Shown here one piece after another: positions 16,321 to 25,133 of a stretch of 64,000 nucleotides of DNA; position 1 is the first letter of the stretch; each line of letters begins with the position of its first letter. The stretch is taken from the NCBI GenBank assembly GCA_963805325.1, contig CAWDTS010000004.1, forward strand, positions 62,001-126,000, given 5' to 3'. The stretch comes from DASWJZ01 sp963805325. GTDB taxonomy: Bacteria; Pseudomonadota; Alphaproteobacteria; Rhizobiales; Afifellaceae. A model generated the notes under the pieces. That model was not told the DNA's origin and did no database searches. It saw nothing but the letters and a program-made list of their open reading frames with translations. The translations under genes were made by a program, and so were the position numbers.

Positions 16321-16507
16321 CTGGGCGTTTCCCGTCTGCACGTTCGGTGTCGAATTTGCCGGCTTTTACAGGCGCTCGGGCCCGATTGCATAGCCATGGG
16401 CGCGCTTTGCGAGAAAAGTCATGCTTTTCGTCGCTAGGCGCGCGATTGCCGTTGATTTCCACGTGACGGCGCGCGAGTTTCCCGGCGAAAAATGGGAGGA
16501 ATTCTCG

Positions 16508-18331
16508 ATGTCTTTCGACGCCAAGCCCAACGGCGACAAGGTCAAGCTCAGGTCGCAGATCTGGTTCGACAATCCGGACGACCCCGACATGACCGCTCTC
16601 TACATCGAGCGCTACATGAACTGGGGCCTGACCCGCGAGGAGCTGCAGTCGGGAAAGCCGCTGATCGGCATCGCCCAGTCGGGCTCTGACCTCTCTCCCT
16701 GCAACCGCCATCACATCATCCTGGCGCAGCGCGTCCGCGAGGGCATCCGGGAAGCCGGCGGCATCGCGTTCGAGTTTCCGGTGCATCCGATCCAGGAAAC
16801 GGGAAAGCGCCCGACCGCGGCGCTCGATCGCAACCTCGCCTATCTCGGACTGGTGGAGACCCTGTTCGGCTATCCGATCGACGGCGTGGTGCTGACGACC
16901 GGCTGTGACAAGACCACGCCGTCGCAGCTGATGGCGGCAGCGACGGTGAACCTTCCCGCGATCGCGCTTTCCGTCGGCCCGATGCTGAACGGCTGGTACA
17001 AGGGAAAGCGCACTGGCTCCGGCACCATCAAGTGGCTCGCCAAGAAGCTGATCGCCTCCGGCGAGATCGACATGCCGGAATATTTCGAGCTCGTCGCCTC
17101 GTCGGCACCGTCGCCCGGCTTCTGCAACACGATGGGCACGGCGACCACCATGAACTCGCTCGCCGAGGCGCTCGGCATGATGCTGCCCGGCTGCGCCGCC
17201 ATCCCAGCGCCGCATAAGGAGCGGGGGCAGATCGCGTATCTGACCGGAAAGCGCATCGTGGAGATGGTGAAGGAGGACCTGAAGCCCTCGCAGATCATGA
17301 CGCGCGAGGCGTTCGAGAACGCCATCGTCATCAACTCCGCGATCGGCGGCTCCACCAATGCGCCGATCCATCTGAACGCCATCGCCGCGCATCTCGGTAT
17401 CCCGCTCACCAATGACGACTGGGAGCGGATCGGCCATGCGATTCCGCTTCTTCTCGACCTGCAGCCGGCCGGCCGCTTCCTTGGCGAGGACTATCATCGC
17501 GCCGGCGGTGTGCCAGCCGTGGTGGCGGAGCTTCTCGAAGCAGGCCTACTTCCGCATCCGCAGGCGCTCACCGTCAACGGCAAGACGATGGGCGACAACT
17601 GCCAGGGCAAGCGAAGCTGGGACCGCGAAGTGATCCGCACCTACGACAATCCGATCGTCGCGGAAGCCGGCTTCCTCAACTTGAAGGGCAATCTCTTCGA
17701 CAGCGCCATCATGAAGACCAGCGTCATCTCGAAGGAGTTCCGCGACCGCTATCTTTCGAACCCGAAGGACCCCGAGGCGTTTGAGGGAACGGCCGTGGTT
17801 TTCGACGGGCGCGAGGATTACCACGCGCGCATCAACGACCCGTCGCTCGGCATCGACGAGAACAGCATCCTCGTCATCCGCGGCGCCGGGCCGATTGGCT
17901 ATCCGGGCGGGGCGGAAGTGGTCAACATGCAGCCGCCGGACGCGCTCCTGAAGCGCGGCATCAACGAATTGCCGACGATCGGCGACGGACGCCAGTCGGG
18001 CACGTCGGGCTCGCCTTCGATCCTGAACGCCTCGCCCGAAGCGGCGGTGGGTGGTGGCCTGTCGTTGGTGCAGACCGGCGACCGCGTCCGCATCGACCTC
18101 AACAAGCGGACCGCGAACATCCTGATATCTGATGCGGATTTGGAGAAGCGCCGCGCGGAGGTGAAGGCGAAGCTCGGCAATGGCGGCCTCGGCTACGTGC
18201 CGCACAGCCAGACGCCGTGGCAGGAGATTCAGCGCGGCATCGTGGACCAGTTCGACCAGGGCATGGTCCTGAAGCCGGCGATCAAATATCGCGACGTCGC
18301 GCATCACGAATATCCGCGCGACAATCACTAG
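16508..18331 (+). CDS. IlvD/Edd-family sugar-acid dehydratase (xylonate dehydratase-like)
   Basis: A 607-residue iron-sulfur dehydratase. The start at 16508 follows GGGAGGAA. Cluster-ligand cysteines are in SDLSPCNRHH, TTGCDKTTPSQ and GFCNTMGTAT, and GDGRQSGTSGSPSILNASPE near the end is the family signature. The N-terminus (KLRSQIWFDNPDDPDMTALY) and the C-terminal PRDNH resemble Caulobacter xylonate dehydratase XylD more than dihydroxy-acid dehydratase IlvD. The expected reaction is dehydration of an aldonic acid such as D-xylonate to a 2-keto-3-deoxy acid. The next gene starts 23 bp downstream. Exact substrate is inferred only from resemblance. Confidence 0.88.
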   Translation: MSFDAKPNGDKVKLRSQIWFDNPDDPDMTALYIERYMNWGLTREELQSGKPLIGIAQSGSDLSPCNRHHIILAQRVREGIREAGGIAFEFPVHPIQETGKRPTAALDRNLAYLGLVETLFGYPIDGVVLTTGCDKTTPSQLMAAATVNLPAIALSVGPMLNGWYKGKRTGSGTIKWLAKKLIASGEIDMPEYFELVASSAPSPGFCNTMGTATTMNSLAEALGMMLPGCAAIPAPHKERGQIAYLTGKRIVEMVKEDLKPSQIMTREAFENAIVINSAIGGSTNAPIHLNAIAAHLGIPLTNDDWERIGHAIPLLLDLQPAGRFLGEDYHRAGGVPAVVAELLEAGLLPHPQALTVNGKTMGDNCQGKRSWDREVIRTYDNPIVAEAGFLNLKGNLFDSAIMKTSVISKEFRDRYLSNPKDPEAFEGTAVVFDGREDYHARINDPSLGIDENSILVIRGAGPIGYPGGAEVVNMQPPDALLKRGINELPTIGDGRQSGTSGSPSILNASPEAAVGGGLSLVQTGDRVRIDLNKRTANILISDADLEKRRAEVKAKLGNGGLGYVPHSQTPWQEIQRGIVDQFDQGMVLKPAIKYRDVAHHEYPRDNH

Positions 18332-18354
18332 TGCGATAACAGCGGGAGGGCGTG

Positions 18355-19191
18355 ATGTCGGAGGCGGCTCGGCGCTTCCGGGCGCTGCATGAGCGTCCGG
18401 GGCTCTTCGTCATGCCCAATCCGTGGGACGCGGGCACGGCGCGGCTTCTCGCGGATTTCGGTTTCGAGGCGATCGCCACCTCGTCGGCAGCGCTCGCCTG
18501 GACGCTGGCCAAGCCGGATGCGACCGGCGGCGTCACCCGTGACATCGCGATCGCGCATGCGACGGTTCTGGCGGAGGCAAGCGGGCTTCCGGTCAATGGC
18601 GATTTTGAAAGCGGCTATGGCCGAACGCCTGCGGAGGTTGCCGAGACGATCAAGCGGGCGATCGACGCCGGCGTCGCCGGCTGCTCGATCGAAGACGATG
18701 ACCAGGAGGCCGGCAGCCTCTATCCACTCGACGAAGCGCTGCGCCGCTTCTCCGCGGCCAAGGAAGCTGTCATCAAGTCGGGCTCCGATTTCGTGCTGAC
18801 CGGCCGCTGCGAGGTCTTCTTCAGTGAGCATGTCGACATGCTCGGGGAGGCGATCCGCCGGCTCAAGGTATACGAAGCGGCGGGGGCCGATGTCGTCTAT
18901 GCCCCCGGCCTCACGACCGAAGCGGAGATTCGCGCCGTGGTCGCGGCGGTGAAGGTGCCGGTCAACGTGCTCGCCGGCCTCGGCGGCGTGTCGAACGACA
19001 TCGCCGCACTTGAGCGGCTCGGCGTCAAGCGCGTCTCGATCGGCTCAGGACTCGCCAAGGTCGCGCTCGGCGCCTTCTTGAGGGCGGCGCAGGGGCTCGC
19101 GGACCGTAAGGTCGCCTTCGATGGATCTGCGGCGTCGAGCACATTGAATGGCGCGTTTACGCGCCCGCACGACGAGGACGAGGATGACTGA
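18355..19191 (+). CDS. PEP mutase/isocitrate lyase superfamily protein
   Basis: A 278-residue TIM-barrel enzyme of the isocitrate lyase/PEP mutase superfamily. ATG 18355 follows GGGAGGG. Characteristic segments are VMPNPWDAGTARLLADFGF, the metal/phosphate-binding VNGDFESGYGRTPAE, GCSIEDDDQ and FVLTGRCEVFF, with a C-terminal SNDIAALERLGVKRVSIGSG. Members cleave or rearrange small 2-oxo or hydroxy acids such as oxaloacetate, 2-methylisocitrate or phosphonopyruvate. The KKCGH loop of true isocitrate lyases is not seen, so it is not the glyoxylate-cycle enzyme. It follows the sugar-acid dehydratase closely and overlaps the GNAT gene by eight bases. Confidence 0.87.
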   Translation: MSEAARRFRALHERPGLFVMPNPWDAGTARLLADFGFEAIATSSAALAWTLAKPDATGGVTRDIAIAHATVLAEASGLPVNGDFESGYGRTPAEVAETIKRAIDAGVAGCSIEDDDQEAGSLYPLDEALRRFSAAKEAVIKSGSDFVLTGRCEVFFSEHVDMLGEAIRRLKVYEAAGADVVYAPGLTTEAEIRAVVAAVKVPVNVLAGLGGVSNDIAALERLGVKRVSIGSGLAKVALGAFLRAAQGLADRKVAFDGSAASSTLNGAFTRPHDEDEDD

Positions 19192-19864
19192 GCGCGATCT
19201 TTCGTCATGGACGGCGCGGCCCCGTCCGACCGCCGGGACGATCGAGGGGCGCTGGTGTCGGCTCGAACGGCTCGATCCGGCCCGTCACGGCGACAGTCTC
19301 TACGAGGCGTCGGTCGCGCCGGGGAGCGAGCAGCGATTCCGCTATCTCTTCGAGCCGCCGCCCGCCAACCGCGCCGACGTCGATACGTGGCTTGCGAAAG
19401 CGAGCGCGACGGAAGACCCGCGCTTCTACGCCGTCGTCGATCCGGCGAGCGGTCGGGCGGAGGGGCGGCAGGCGCTGATGCGCATCACGCCGGAGCACGG
19501 CGTCATCGAGATCGGCAGCATTCTTTGGGGTCCGAAGATCGCCCGCACGCGGATTGCGACCGAGGCGCTCTATCTCTTCGCTCGCCATTCCTTCGACGAT
19601 CTCGGCTATCGCCGCTTCGAATGGAAATGCGATTCACAGAATGCGCCGTCGCGGCGCGCCGCGCTTCGCTTTGGCTTCGCGTTCGAGGGAATCTTTCGAA
19701 GCCACATGGTTGTGAAGGGCAAGAACCGCGACACCGCTTGGTTCGCGATCACCGAAGCCGACTGGCCGCGCGTCAGGGCCGGCATGGAGCACTGGCTCGG
19801 CCCGGCGAATTTCGATGCGGACGGCAGGCAGAAAGAGCGGCTTGACGTGCGGGCGGCGGAGTGA
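19184..19864 (+). CDS. GNAT-family N-acetyltransferase (RimJ/RimL-like)
   Basis: A 226-residue acetyltransferase of the RimJ/RimL-like class. The acetyl-CoA region is visible as IGSILWGPKIARTRIATEAL, followed by LGYRRFEWKCDSQNAPSRRA and ALRFGFAFEGIFRSHMVVKG, the classic beta4-alpha3-beta5 arrangement. The start at 19184 overlaps the preceding gene by eight bases, so it is probably cotranscribed with the dehydratase and PEP-mutase-like genes. The acceptor could be a small amine, an amino acid or a protein N-terminus and cannot be told from sequence. Confidence 0.88.
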   Translation: MTERDLSSWTARPRPTAGTIEGRWCRLERLDPARHGDSLYEASVAPGSEQRFRYLFEPPPANRADVDTWLAKASATEDPRFYAVVDPASGRAEGRQALMRITPEHGVIEIGSILWGPKIARTRIATEALYLFARHSFDDLGYRRFEWKCDSQNAPSRRAALRFGFAFEGIFRSHMVVKGKNRDTAWFAITEADWPRVRAGMEHWLGPANFDADGRQKERLDVRAAE

Positions 19865-19870
19865 GCGAGG

Positions 19871-20170
19871 CTACCGCGGCTTGGTTGTTTGCGGGCCGGG
19901 TATCTGCGGCGGCTTCGCACCCTCCTCCTCCGCGAGCTTCCGCTCCAGATCGAGCAGTTCCTCGCGCATCTTCGCTTTCTTGATCTCCAGCGCCAGCCAG
20001 GCCTCCTCGCGCGAGAACATGTCGAGTTTCCACACCAGGTAGATATTCAGGGCCGCGAGGCCGATCACGAAGCCCCCGCCCCAGGGGGAGTTCTTGAAGA
20101 AAATGATCACCCCCGACAGGAAGAGCAGGGCGTTTCCGACATACGCGGGCCATCTGTAGTAGGCGGGCAT
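19871..20170 (-). CDS. Small two-helix membrane protein with coiled-coil tail, unknown
   Basis: A 99-residue protein. Two close hydrophobic segments (about YVGNALLFLSGVIIFF and GGGFVIGLAALNIYLVW) form a membrane hairpin. They are followed by a charged, probably coiled tail (EEAWLALEIKKAKMREELL to LERKLAEEEG) and a Pro-rich end. The ATG at 20170 lacks a strong ribosome site, and an in-frame ATG at 20279 would add 36 residues. It converges on the GNAT gene with only six bases between stops. No known family recognised. Confidence 0.6.
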   Translation of the reverse strand: MPAYYRWPAYVGNALLFLSGVIIFFKNSPWGGGFVIGLAALNIYLVWKLDMFSREEAWLALEIKKAKMREELLDLERKLAEEEGAKPPQIPGPQTTKPR

Positions 20171-20302
20171 CTCAGGGAGATGCCACAGCCGAGGCCAAAA
20201 GTCGCCACCCGCCTTCAACGGCAACCGCCCGGCTGCGGCGTTAACGGTTGGAAAAGGCCGCGGAAGCGCAGTAAGCATCGGGCGCCTTCGGGCGAGAGAC
20301 GC

Positions 20303-21250
20303 ATGAGCATCGCACATTCGCATCATCACCACGCCGGGGACGATCACGGCCACGCGCATAGCCATGCGCCCGACGTGACGGGGGGAAACCGGCGCCGCGT
20401 CCTCCTCGCGGCGGTGCTCACCTGCGGTTTCATGGCGGTAGAGGCCGTCGGCGGGTTCCTCACCGGGTCGCTCGCGCTGCTCGCCGATGCCGGCCACATG
20501 CTGACCGATTCCGTGGCGCTGGTGCTTGCCTATGTGGCCTACCGGATGGGCGATCGCCCGGGGACCAGCCGCATGACCTACGGCTTCGACCGGCTGAAGA
20601 TCCTGGTCGCCTACACGAACGGGCTGACGATCCTCGCCATCGCGCTCTGGATCGTGCTGGAGGCGGTCGGACGCCTGATGGCGCCGCCGTCGATCCTCGG
20701 CGGCGCGATGTTCGGCATCGCGACGGCGGGTCTCATCATCAACGTCGTCGTCTTCGCGGTGCTTGCCGGCGGCGACCGCGAGTCGCTCAATCTCCGCGCC
20801 GCGATCCTGCATGTGCTGGGCGATCTCCTCGGCTCGGTCGCCACGATCGCGGCAGCGCTCATCATCCTCGTAACCGGCTGGCTGCCGGCCGATCCCTTGC
20901 TTTCAATGCTGGTGGCGCTGCTCCTCGTGGTCAGCGCCTGGCGGCTCATGCGCGAGTCCGGGCTGATCCTGCTGGAGGCCGCGCCGCCGCGCATCGACCG
21001 CAACGCGGTCGCCCGCGACATCGAGAAAAACGCGGAAGGGGTGGTCGACGTGCACCATATGCATGTCTGGACGCTCGACGGTAAGCAGCTTCTGGCGACG
21101 CTGCACGCGCGGCTGTCGCGCGGCTCCGACGCGGAGCACAGCATCGCCGCCATCAAGGAACGGCTCAGCGAAGCGCACGGCATCCACCATGCGACCGTGG
21201 AGGTCGAGACGGGGCCGGCGTGTCCGGACGAACGCAAAGACAGAGTGTGA
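20303..21250 (+). CDS. Cation diffusion facilitator (zinc/cobalt/cadmium exporter, ZitB/CzcD-like)
   Basis: A 315-residue CDF exporter. The N-terminus is His-rich (HSHHHHAGDDHGHAHSH), a likely cytosolic metal-loading site. Six membrane segments follow; the transport site residues are in LLADAGHMLTDS (helix 2) and ILHVLGDLLGS (helix 5), the HxxxD pair typical of zinc-type members. The C-terminal cytosolic domain begins after EAAPPRIDRNAV and contains VDVHHMHVWTLDG. It exports divalent metal in exchange for protons. The adjacent SDR gene starts 13 bp downstream, but a shared role is not evident. Confidence 0.95.
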   Translation: MSIAHSHHHHAGDDHGHAHSHAPDVTGGNRRRVLLAAVLTCGFMAVEAVGGFLTGSLALLADAGHMLTDSVALVLAYVAYRMGDRPGTSRMTYGFDRLKILVAYTNGLTILAIALWIVLEAVGRLMAPPSILGGAMFGIATAGLIINVVVFAVLAGGDRESLNLRAAILHVLGDLLGSVATIAAALIILVTGWLPADPLLSMLVALLLVVSAWRLMRESGLILLEAAPPRIDRNAVARDIEKNAEGVVDVHHMHVWTLDGKQLLATLHARLSRGSDAEHSIAAIKERLSEAHGIHHATVEVETGPACPDERKDRV

Positions 21251-21263
21251 GAGAGGAAACGGA

Positions 21264-22028
21264 ATGGGACGGCTTGAGGGTAAACGCGCGTTTCTGACGG
21301 CAGCCGGACAGGGAATCGGCCGCGCCACGGCGGAGGCGTTCGCGCGCGAGGGTGCCGAGGTCATCGCGACCGACGTCCATCCGGCGAAGCTTGAGGGACT
21401 GAAAGACGCAGGCGTCGCCCGGCTCGAGGGGCTCGATGTCCGCGACACCAACGCCGTCAACGTGCTCGCCGCTTCGGTCGGCTCGATCGACGTGCTCTTC
21501 AACTGCGCCGGCTTCGTCCATCACGGCACGGTGCTCGATTGCTCGGAGCAGGAGTGGGACTTTTCGTTCGATCTGAACGTCAAGTCGATGCATCGGACGA
21601 TCCGCGCCTTCCTGCCGGGCATGATGGAGCGCGCCGCCGCGCGCGGGAAAACGAGCTCGGTCGTCAACATCGCATCAGGCGCGTCCTCGATCCGCGGCAT
21701 TCCGAACCGCTATGTCTACGGGACCACAAAGGCCGCGGTGATCGGGCTCACGAAGGCCGTTGCCGCCGACTTCATCCGCAAGGGGATCCGCTGCAATGCG
21801 ATCTGCCCCGGAACCGTGCTCTCGCCCTCGCTCGAGGATCGCATCGAGACGCTCGGCAAGGAGGTCGGTGGGCGCGACAAGGCGATGGAGATGTTCGTCT
21901 CGCGCCAGCCGATGGGCCGGCTTGGAACGGCGGAGGAGATGGCCGCCGTCGCCGTCTATCTGGCCTCCGACGAGAGCGATTTCACGACCGGCATCACCAT
22001 CTCGCCGGACGGCGGGTTCTCGCTTTGA
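21264..22028 (+). CDS. SDR-family dehydrogenase, 2-keto-3-deoxy-L-fuconate dehydrogenase-like
   Basis: A 254-residue short-chain dehydrogenase. The NAD-binding motif is TAAGQGIGRATAEAFA, followed by FNCAGFVHHGTVLDC, the catalytic Ser in VNIASGASS and YVYGTTKAAV with the Tyr/Lys pair, then CNAICPGTVLSPSL. The overall wording (AAGQGIGRA, DVLFNCAGFV, ICPGT) is very close to 2-keto-3-deoxy-L-fuconate dehydrogenases of sugar-acid catabolism and to the related BDH2-type enzymes. ATG 21264 follows GAGAGGAAAC. With the dehydratase and the erythronate-type dehydrogenase nearby it suggests breakdown of deoxy-sugar or aldonic acids. Confidence 0.88.
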   Translation: MGRLEGKRAFLTAAGQGIGRATAEAFAREGAEVIATDVHPAKLEGLKDAGVARLEGLDVRDTNAVNVLAASVGSIDVLFNCAGFVHHGTVLDCSEQEWDFSFDLNVKSMHRTIRAFLPGMMERAAARGKTSSVVNIASGASSIRGIPNRYVYGTTKAAVIGLTKAVAADFIRKGIRCNAICPGTVLSPSLEDRIETLGKEVGGRDKAMEMFVSRQPMGRLGTAEEMAAVAVYLASDESDFTTGITISPDGGFSL

Positions 22029-22243
22029 CAGGCGAACGCGAAGATCGTCGCGGAGCCTACATCGCTTCGGCGGTGATTCTGATCGTCGTGATGGCGGGCT
22101 GGTTCGCGATGCCCCGGATCATGCTCATGGTGAGCGGTGGCGGCCCAATCGCCGGCGTCGCCGTGGCCATCGCCTTCATGCTTGCCTTTTTTGCCGTGCT
22201 GTGGCTCAGGGCGCGCCATCAGCGGCGTATTCATCGGGACTGA
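22025..22243 (+). CDS. Small two-helix membrane protein, unknown
   Basis: A 72-residue frame starting at TTG 22025, overlapping the stop codon of the SDR gene (TTGA) and ending three bases before the next ATG. It has two hydrophobic segments (YIASAVILIVVMAGWF and AGVAVAIAFMLAFFAVLWL) and a basic C-terminus. The tight fit between two genes and the membrane-protein composition argue that it is real; no family is recognised. Confidence 0.6.
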   Translation: MTGEREDRRGAYIASAVILIVVMAGWFAMPRIMLMVSGGGPIAGVAVAIAFMLAFFAVLWLRARHQRRIHRD

Positions 22244-22245
22244 CA

Positions 22246-23229
22246 ATGCACATTCTCATCACGGGCGCGGCCGGAATGATCGGCCGCAAGATCACCGAGC
22301 GCATCCTTCGTGACGGCCATATCGGGCGACGCGAGGTCAACAAGCTCACGCTGCACGACATCGTCGAGCCGACCGCCAAGCCGACGGAAGACATCACGAT
22401 CCGTCCGATCGTCGGCGATCTCGCCGACAGGCGGTTGATCGACCACCTGCTTTCCGAGAAGCCCGATATCGTCATGCACCTTGCGGCGATCGTCTCGGGC
22501 GAGGCGGAAGCGGATTTCGACAAGGGCTATGCGGTCAATTTCGACGGGATGCGGCTTCTGTTCGATGCGATCAGGCTGCAGAACTTGCATCCGCGTGTCG
22601 TCTATGCCTCCTCGATCGCGGTCTACGGCGCGCCGTTTCCCGATCCGATCCCCGACAATTTCCACCTGACGCCGCTGACCTGCTACGGCACGCAGAAGGC
22701 GGTCGGCGAGTTCCTGCTCAACGACTACACGCGGCGCGGCTTCTTCGACGGGATCGGGCTCAGGCTTCCGACGATCTGCGTCAGGCCCGGAAAACCCAAC
22801 AAGGCGGCGTCCAGCTTCTTTTCCGGCATCATCCGCGAGCCGCTCAAAGGCGAGGAGGCGCTGCTTCCGGTCGCCGACAGCGTCATGCACTGGCTGGCAA
22901 GCCCGCGCTCGGCGGTCGGCTACTTCCTGCACGCGGCGGAGATCGATCTCGATCCCATCGGCCCGCGCCGCTGCCTGACCATGCCTGGGGTTGGGGCGAC
23001 GGTCGGCGACGAGATCGCGGCGCTTGGCAAGGTCGCGGGCGAGAAGGCGGTGAAGCTCATCCGCCGCGAGCCCGACCCCGTCGTGGAACGCATCGTCGCC
23101 GGCTGGCCGACGCGATTCGAGGCGAAGCGCGCGCGCGACCTCGGGTTCACCACCGACGAGAGCTTTGAGGCGATCATCCGCGCCCATATCGAAGACGAGC
23201 ACGGCGGGCGCGCACCGATCATGGCCTGA
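22246..23229 (+). CDS. denD: D-erythronate dehydrogenase-like NAD-dependent epimerase family protein
   Basis: A 327-residue extended short-chain dehydrogenase. The N-terminal GAAGMIGRKITERIL binds NAD, VVYASSIAVYGAPFP is the nucleotide-sugar-epimerase-type serine region and TCYGTQKAVGEFLLND holds the catalytic Tyr/Lys. The layout GLRLPTICVRPGKPNKAASSF is typical of DenD, which oxidises D-erythronate to 2-oxo-tetronate in four-carbon acid sugar catabolism. Its kinase and aldolase partners (OtnK, OtnC) are not in this window, so the pathway assignment is by family resemblance. It follows the small membrane protein gene after two bases. Confidence 0.85.
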   Translation: MHILITGAAGMIGRKITERILRDGHIGRREVNKLTLHDIVEPTAKPTEDITIRPIVGDLADRRLIDHLLSEKPDIVMHLAAIVSGEAEADFDKGYAVNFDGMRLLFDAIRLQNLHPRVVYASSIAVYGAPFPDPIPDNFHLTPLTCYGTQKAVGEFLLNDYTRRGFFDGIGLRLPTICVRPGKPNKAASSFFSGIIREPLKGEEALLPVADSVMHWLASPRSAVGYFLHAAEIDLDPIGPRRCLTMPGVGATVGDEIAALGKVAGEKAVKLIRREPDPVVERIVAGWPTRFEAKRARDLGFTTDESFEAIIRAHIEDEHGGRAPIMA

Positions 23230-23274
23230 GCCACGCATCCCGCGCCGTCGTGCCATGCTAGGGAGCATGGAGGC

Positions 23275-24021
23275 GTGACGGCTGAGGCAGGCGTGCAGCA
23301 GGGCACGGAACAAAAGGCGCAAAAGAAGCGGACGCGCGGCAGGTGGCGCTCCGGCAGGTGGCTGTGGCTGCGGCGCATCGCGATTGCGGTGCTTGCGCTC
23401 GTGCTTTTGCCCTACCTGATCGTGCCGCTTTACGCCGTGGTCAATCCGCCAATCACGATGGTCATGCTGCAACGCGCCGTCTTCGGCAGCGGCATCCACA
23501 AGCAGTGGGTTGGTCTCAAGGACATCTCGCCGAATCTCGTGCGCGCAGTGCTGGCGAGCGAGGACGCCCGCTTCTGTTCGCATCACGGCATCGACTGGGT
23601 GGAGGTGCAGAACGCGCTCGATGACGAGGACGGGCCTATGCGCGGCGCGAGCACGATCACCATGCAGGTGGCGCGCAACCTCTTCTTCCCCGCGGTGCGG
23701 AGTTGGATCAGGAAAGCGTTCGAGGTGCCGCTCGCGCTCTATGCCGACTTTGTCCTTTCGAAGCGGCGCATCCTGGAACTTTATCTGAACATCGCGGAGT
23801 GGGGTGACGGCGTCTTTGGGGCAGGGGAGGCGGCCAAGCGCTATTTCGGCGTGCCGGCCGCACGGCTGACGCCCGGGCAGGCGGCGCTCCTCGCGGCGGC
23901 GCTGCCGTCCCCTGTGACCCGCAACCCGGGGAAGCCGAGCGCGAGGCTCTGGCGGCTCGCCCGGCGGGTCGATCGGCGGGCGGCCGCGCTCGGACCTGCA
24001 GCGGATTGCGTCCTGAAATAA
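23275..24021 (+). CDS. mtgA: Monofunctional biosynthetic peptidoglycan transglycosylase
   Basis: A 248-residue glycosyltransferase family 51 enzyme that polymerises lipid II into glycan strands at the outer face of the inner membrane. A basic cytosolic N-terminus is followed by one membrane anchor (about residues 35-55). The catalytic glutamate lies in RAVLASEDARFCSHHGID, and the further motifs GASTITMQVARNLFF and KRRILELYLNIAEWGDGVFG are intact. No transpeptidase domain is present, as expected for MtgA. It starts with GTG 23275 after GGAGGC. Confidence 0.95.
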   Translation: MTAEAGVQQGTEQKAQKKRTRGRWRSGRWLWLRRIAIAVLALVLLPYLIVPLYAVVNPPITMVMLQRAVFGSGIHKQWVGLKDISPNLVRAVLASEDARFCSHHGIDWVEVQNALDDEDGPMRGASTITMQVARNLFFPAVRSWIRKAFEVPLALYADFVLSKRRILELYLNIAEWGDGVFGAGEAAKRYFGVPAARLTPGQAALLAAALPSPVTRNPGKPSARLWRLARRVDRRAAALGPAADCVLK

Positions 24022-24137
24022 GCGCTGCCGGCTGGCCAAAACGGCTCGAAAGCTCTATAGCCCGGCCCGAAACAGCCCGCGTGCGACAGCGCCGGGTGGC
24101 CGGCGATGCCGGAATTTCCTTTCCGTTGGAGCATGAA

Positions 24138-24317
24138 ATGCCAGTTCCGAAGCGAAAAACCTCGCGCATGAAGCGCGGATTCCGCCGTTCCCACGACGCC
24201 CTCACGAAGCCGACCTACGTGGAGGACAAGGAGTCGGGCGAACTCAGGCGGCCACACCACATCGACCTGAAGAGCGGCAAGTATCGCGGCCGCGAGGTTC
24301 TGGCGCCGGAGGAATAG
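24138..24317 (+). CDS. rpmF: 50S ribosomal protein L32
   Basis: A 59-residue protein with the invariant start MPVPKRKTSRMKRGFRRSHD and the usual basic, short body of bacterial L32. The C-terminal part RRPHHIDLKSGKYRGREVL is the alphaproteobacterial form without the four zinc cysteines. A TATAGC element in the 116-bp gap upstream may be the promoter. The gene next to mtgA is a frequent arrangement in Rhizobiales. Confidence 0.98.
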   Translation: MPVPKRKTSRMKRGFRRSHDALTKPTYVEDKESGELRRPHHIDLKSGKYRGREVLAPEE

Positions 24318-24334
24318 GCGCGCCGCGGCTCGGG

Positions 24335-24934
24335 CTATTTTCGCCCGGCGATCGTATCGAGCGTCTTCTGCATCTCGGAAAGCTGACGGCGGAGGGAGTC
24401 AATCTCCTTCTCGCTCGCCTCCGGGTGCGCCGCAGCGTCTCCGGCCTTGCCGCCGGAGTTCCCCGCGCCGGCCGCAAACGGCATCCACATGCGCATCGCC
24501 TCGGTGAACATCTCCATGTTCCGCCGGGTGTGCTCCTCCATTGCGCCGAGCGCGCCTACGCCGAGCGGGCCGCCTGAGAGCGCGCGCGTCATCTGCTCCC
24601 GGAGCTTGTCCTGGTTGTGGGTGAAGGAGGAGAGCGACGATTCGAGATAGGTCGGGACCAGCGCCTGCATCTGGTCGCCATAGAAGCGGATGAGCTGGCG
24701 CAGGAACGCGATGCCCATAAGCGGCTGACCGCCGCGCCCTTCCTGCTCGAAGATGATCTGCCCGAGCACGGCGCGGGTGATGTCCTCGCCGGTCTTGGCG
24801 TCCGTAACCACGAAATCCTCGCCATTTTTGACCATACGGGCGAGGTCCTCGAGCGTCACATAGGTCGACGTCCCCGTATGGTAGAGCCTTCGATTGGCGT
24901 ATTTCTTGATGATGGTCGGCTTTTCGCCAGCCAT
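24335..24934 (-). CDS. phaR: Polyhydroxyalkanoate synthesis repressor PhaR
   Basis: A 199-residue regulator. The N-terminal domain IIKKYANRRLYHTGTSTYVT followed by LEDLARMVKNGEDFVV and the DITRAVLGQIIFEQE segment define the PHB/PHA accumulation regulator family, which binds DNA and polyester granules and represses phasin and synthesis genes. The C-terminal part is Met/Gly-rich and ends in a coiled stretch (EKEIDSLRRQLSEMQKTL). It is divergent from phaAB, sharing a 199-bp intergenic region, so it may control them and itself. Confidence 0.96.
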   Translation of the reverse strand: MAGEKPTIIKKYANRRLYHTGTSTYVTLEDLARMVKNGEDFVVTDAKTGEDITRAVLGQIIFEQEGRGGQPLMGIAFLRQLIRFYGDQMQALVPTYLESSLSSFTHNQDKLREQMTRALSGGPLGVGALGAMEEHTRRNMEMFTEAMRMWMPFAAGAGNSGGKAGDAAAHPEASEKEIDSLRRQLSEMQKTLDTIAGRK

Positions 24935-25047
24935 TGCGGCACCTCTTGCCGGTTCCCCCTACGGATCCGATATCAGGATAGGGAGGAAGCGGCAGTCCGG
25001 TCCAGCGATTTCGCAACTGCGGTAAAGCGAGCCGGAGCGCCCAGGCG

Positions 25048-25076
25048 TTGACAGACATTCGCGCGACCTTCTTAAC
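25048..25076 (+). promoter_or_regulatory. Putative sigma-70-type promoter of phaAB
   Basis: TTGACA (25048-25053), a 17-bp spacer and CTTAAC (25071-25076) lie about 58 bp before the acetyl-CoA acetyltransferase start. The -35 element is perfect; the -10 is weak but acceptable for alphaproteobacteria. Confidence 0.5.
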
Positions 25077-25133
25077 CGTCTTAGTCTTCCGCCGCCTAGC
25101 ACCGGCCAGAGCATCGTCAAAGGAGACACACCC

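Noticed and set aside
15680..17497. Minus-strand 605-codon frame
   Set aside because: It overlaps the aminotransferase in another frame and the dehydratase on the opposite strand; both are certain genes.
22231..24039. Minus-strand 602-codon frame across DenD-like and mtgA genes
   Set aside because: Composition is dominated by Arg/His/Asp, there is no family motif, and two real plus-strand genes are opposite.
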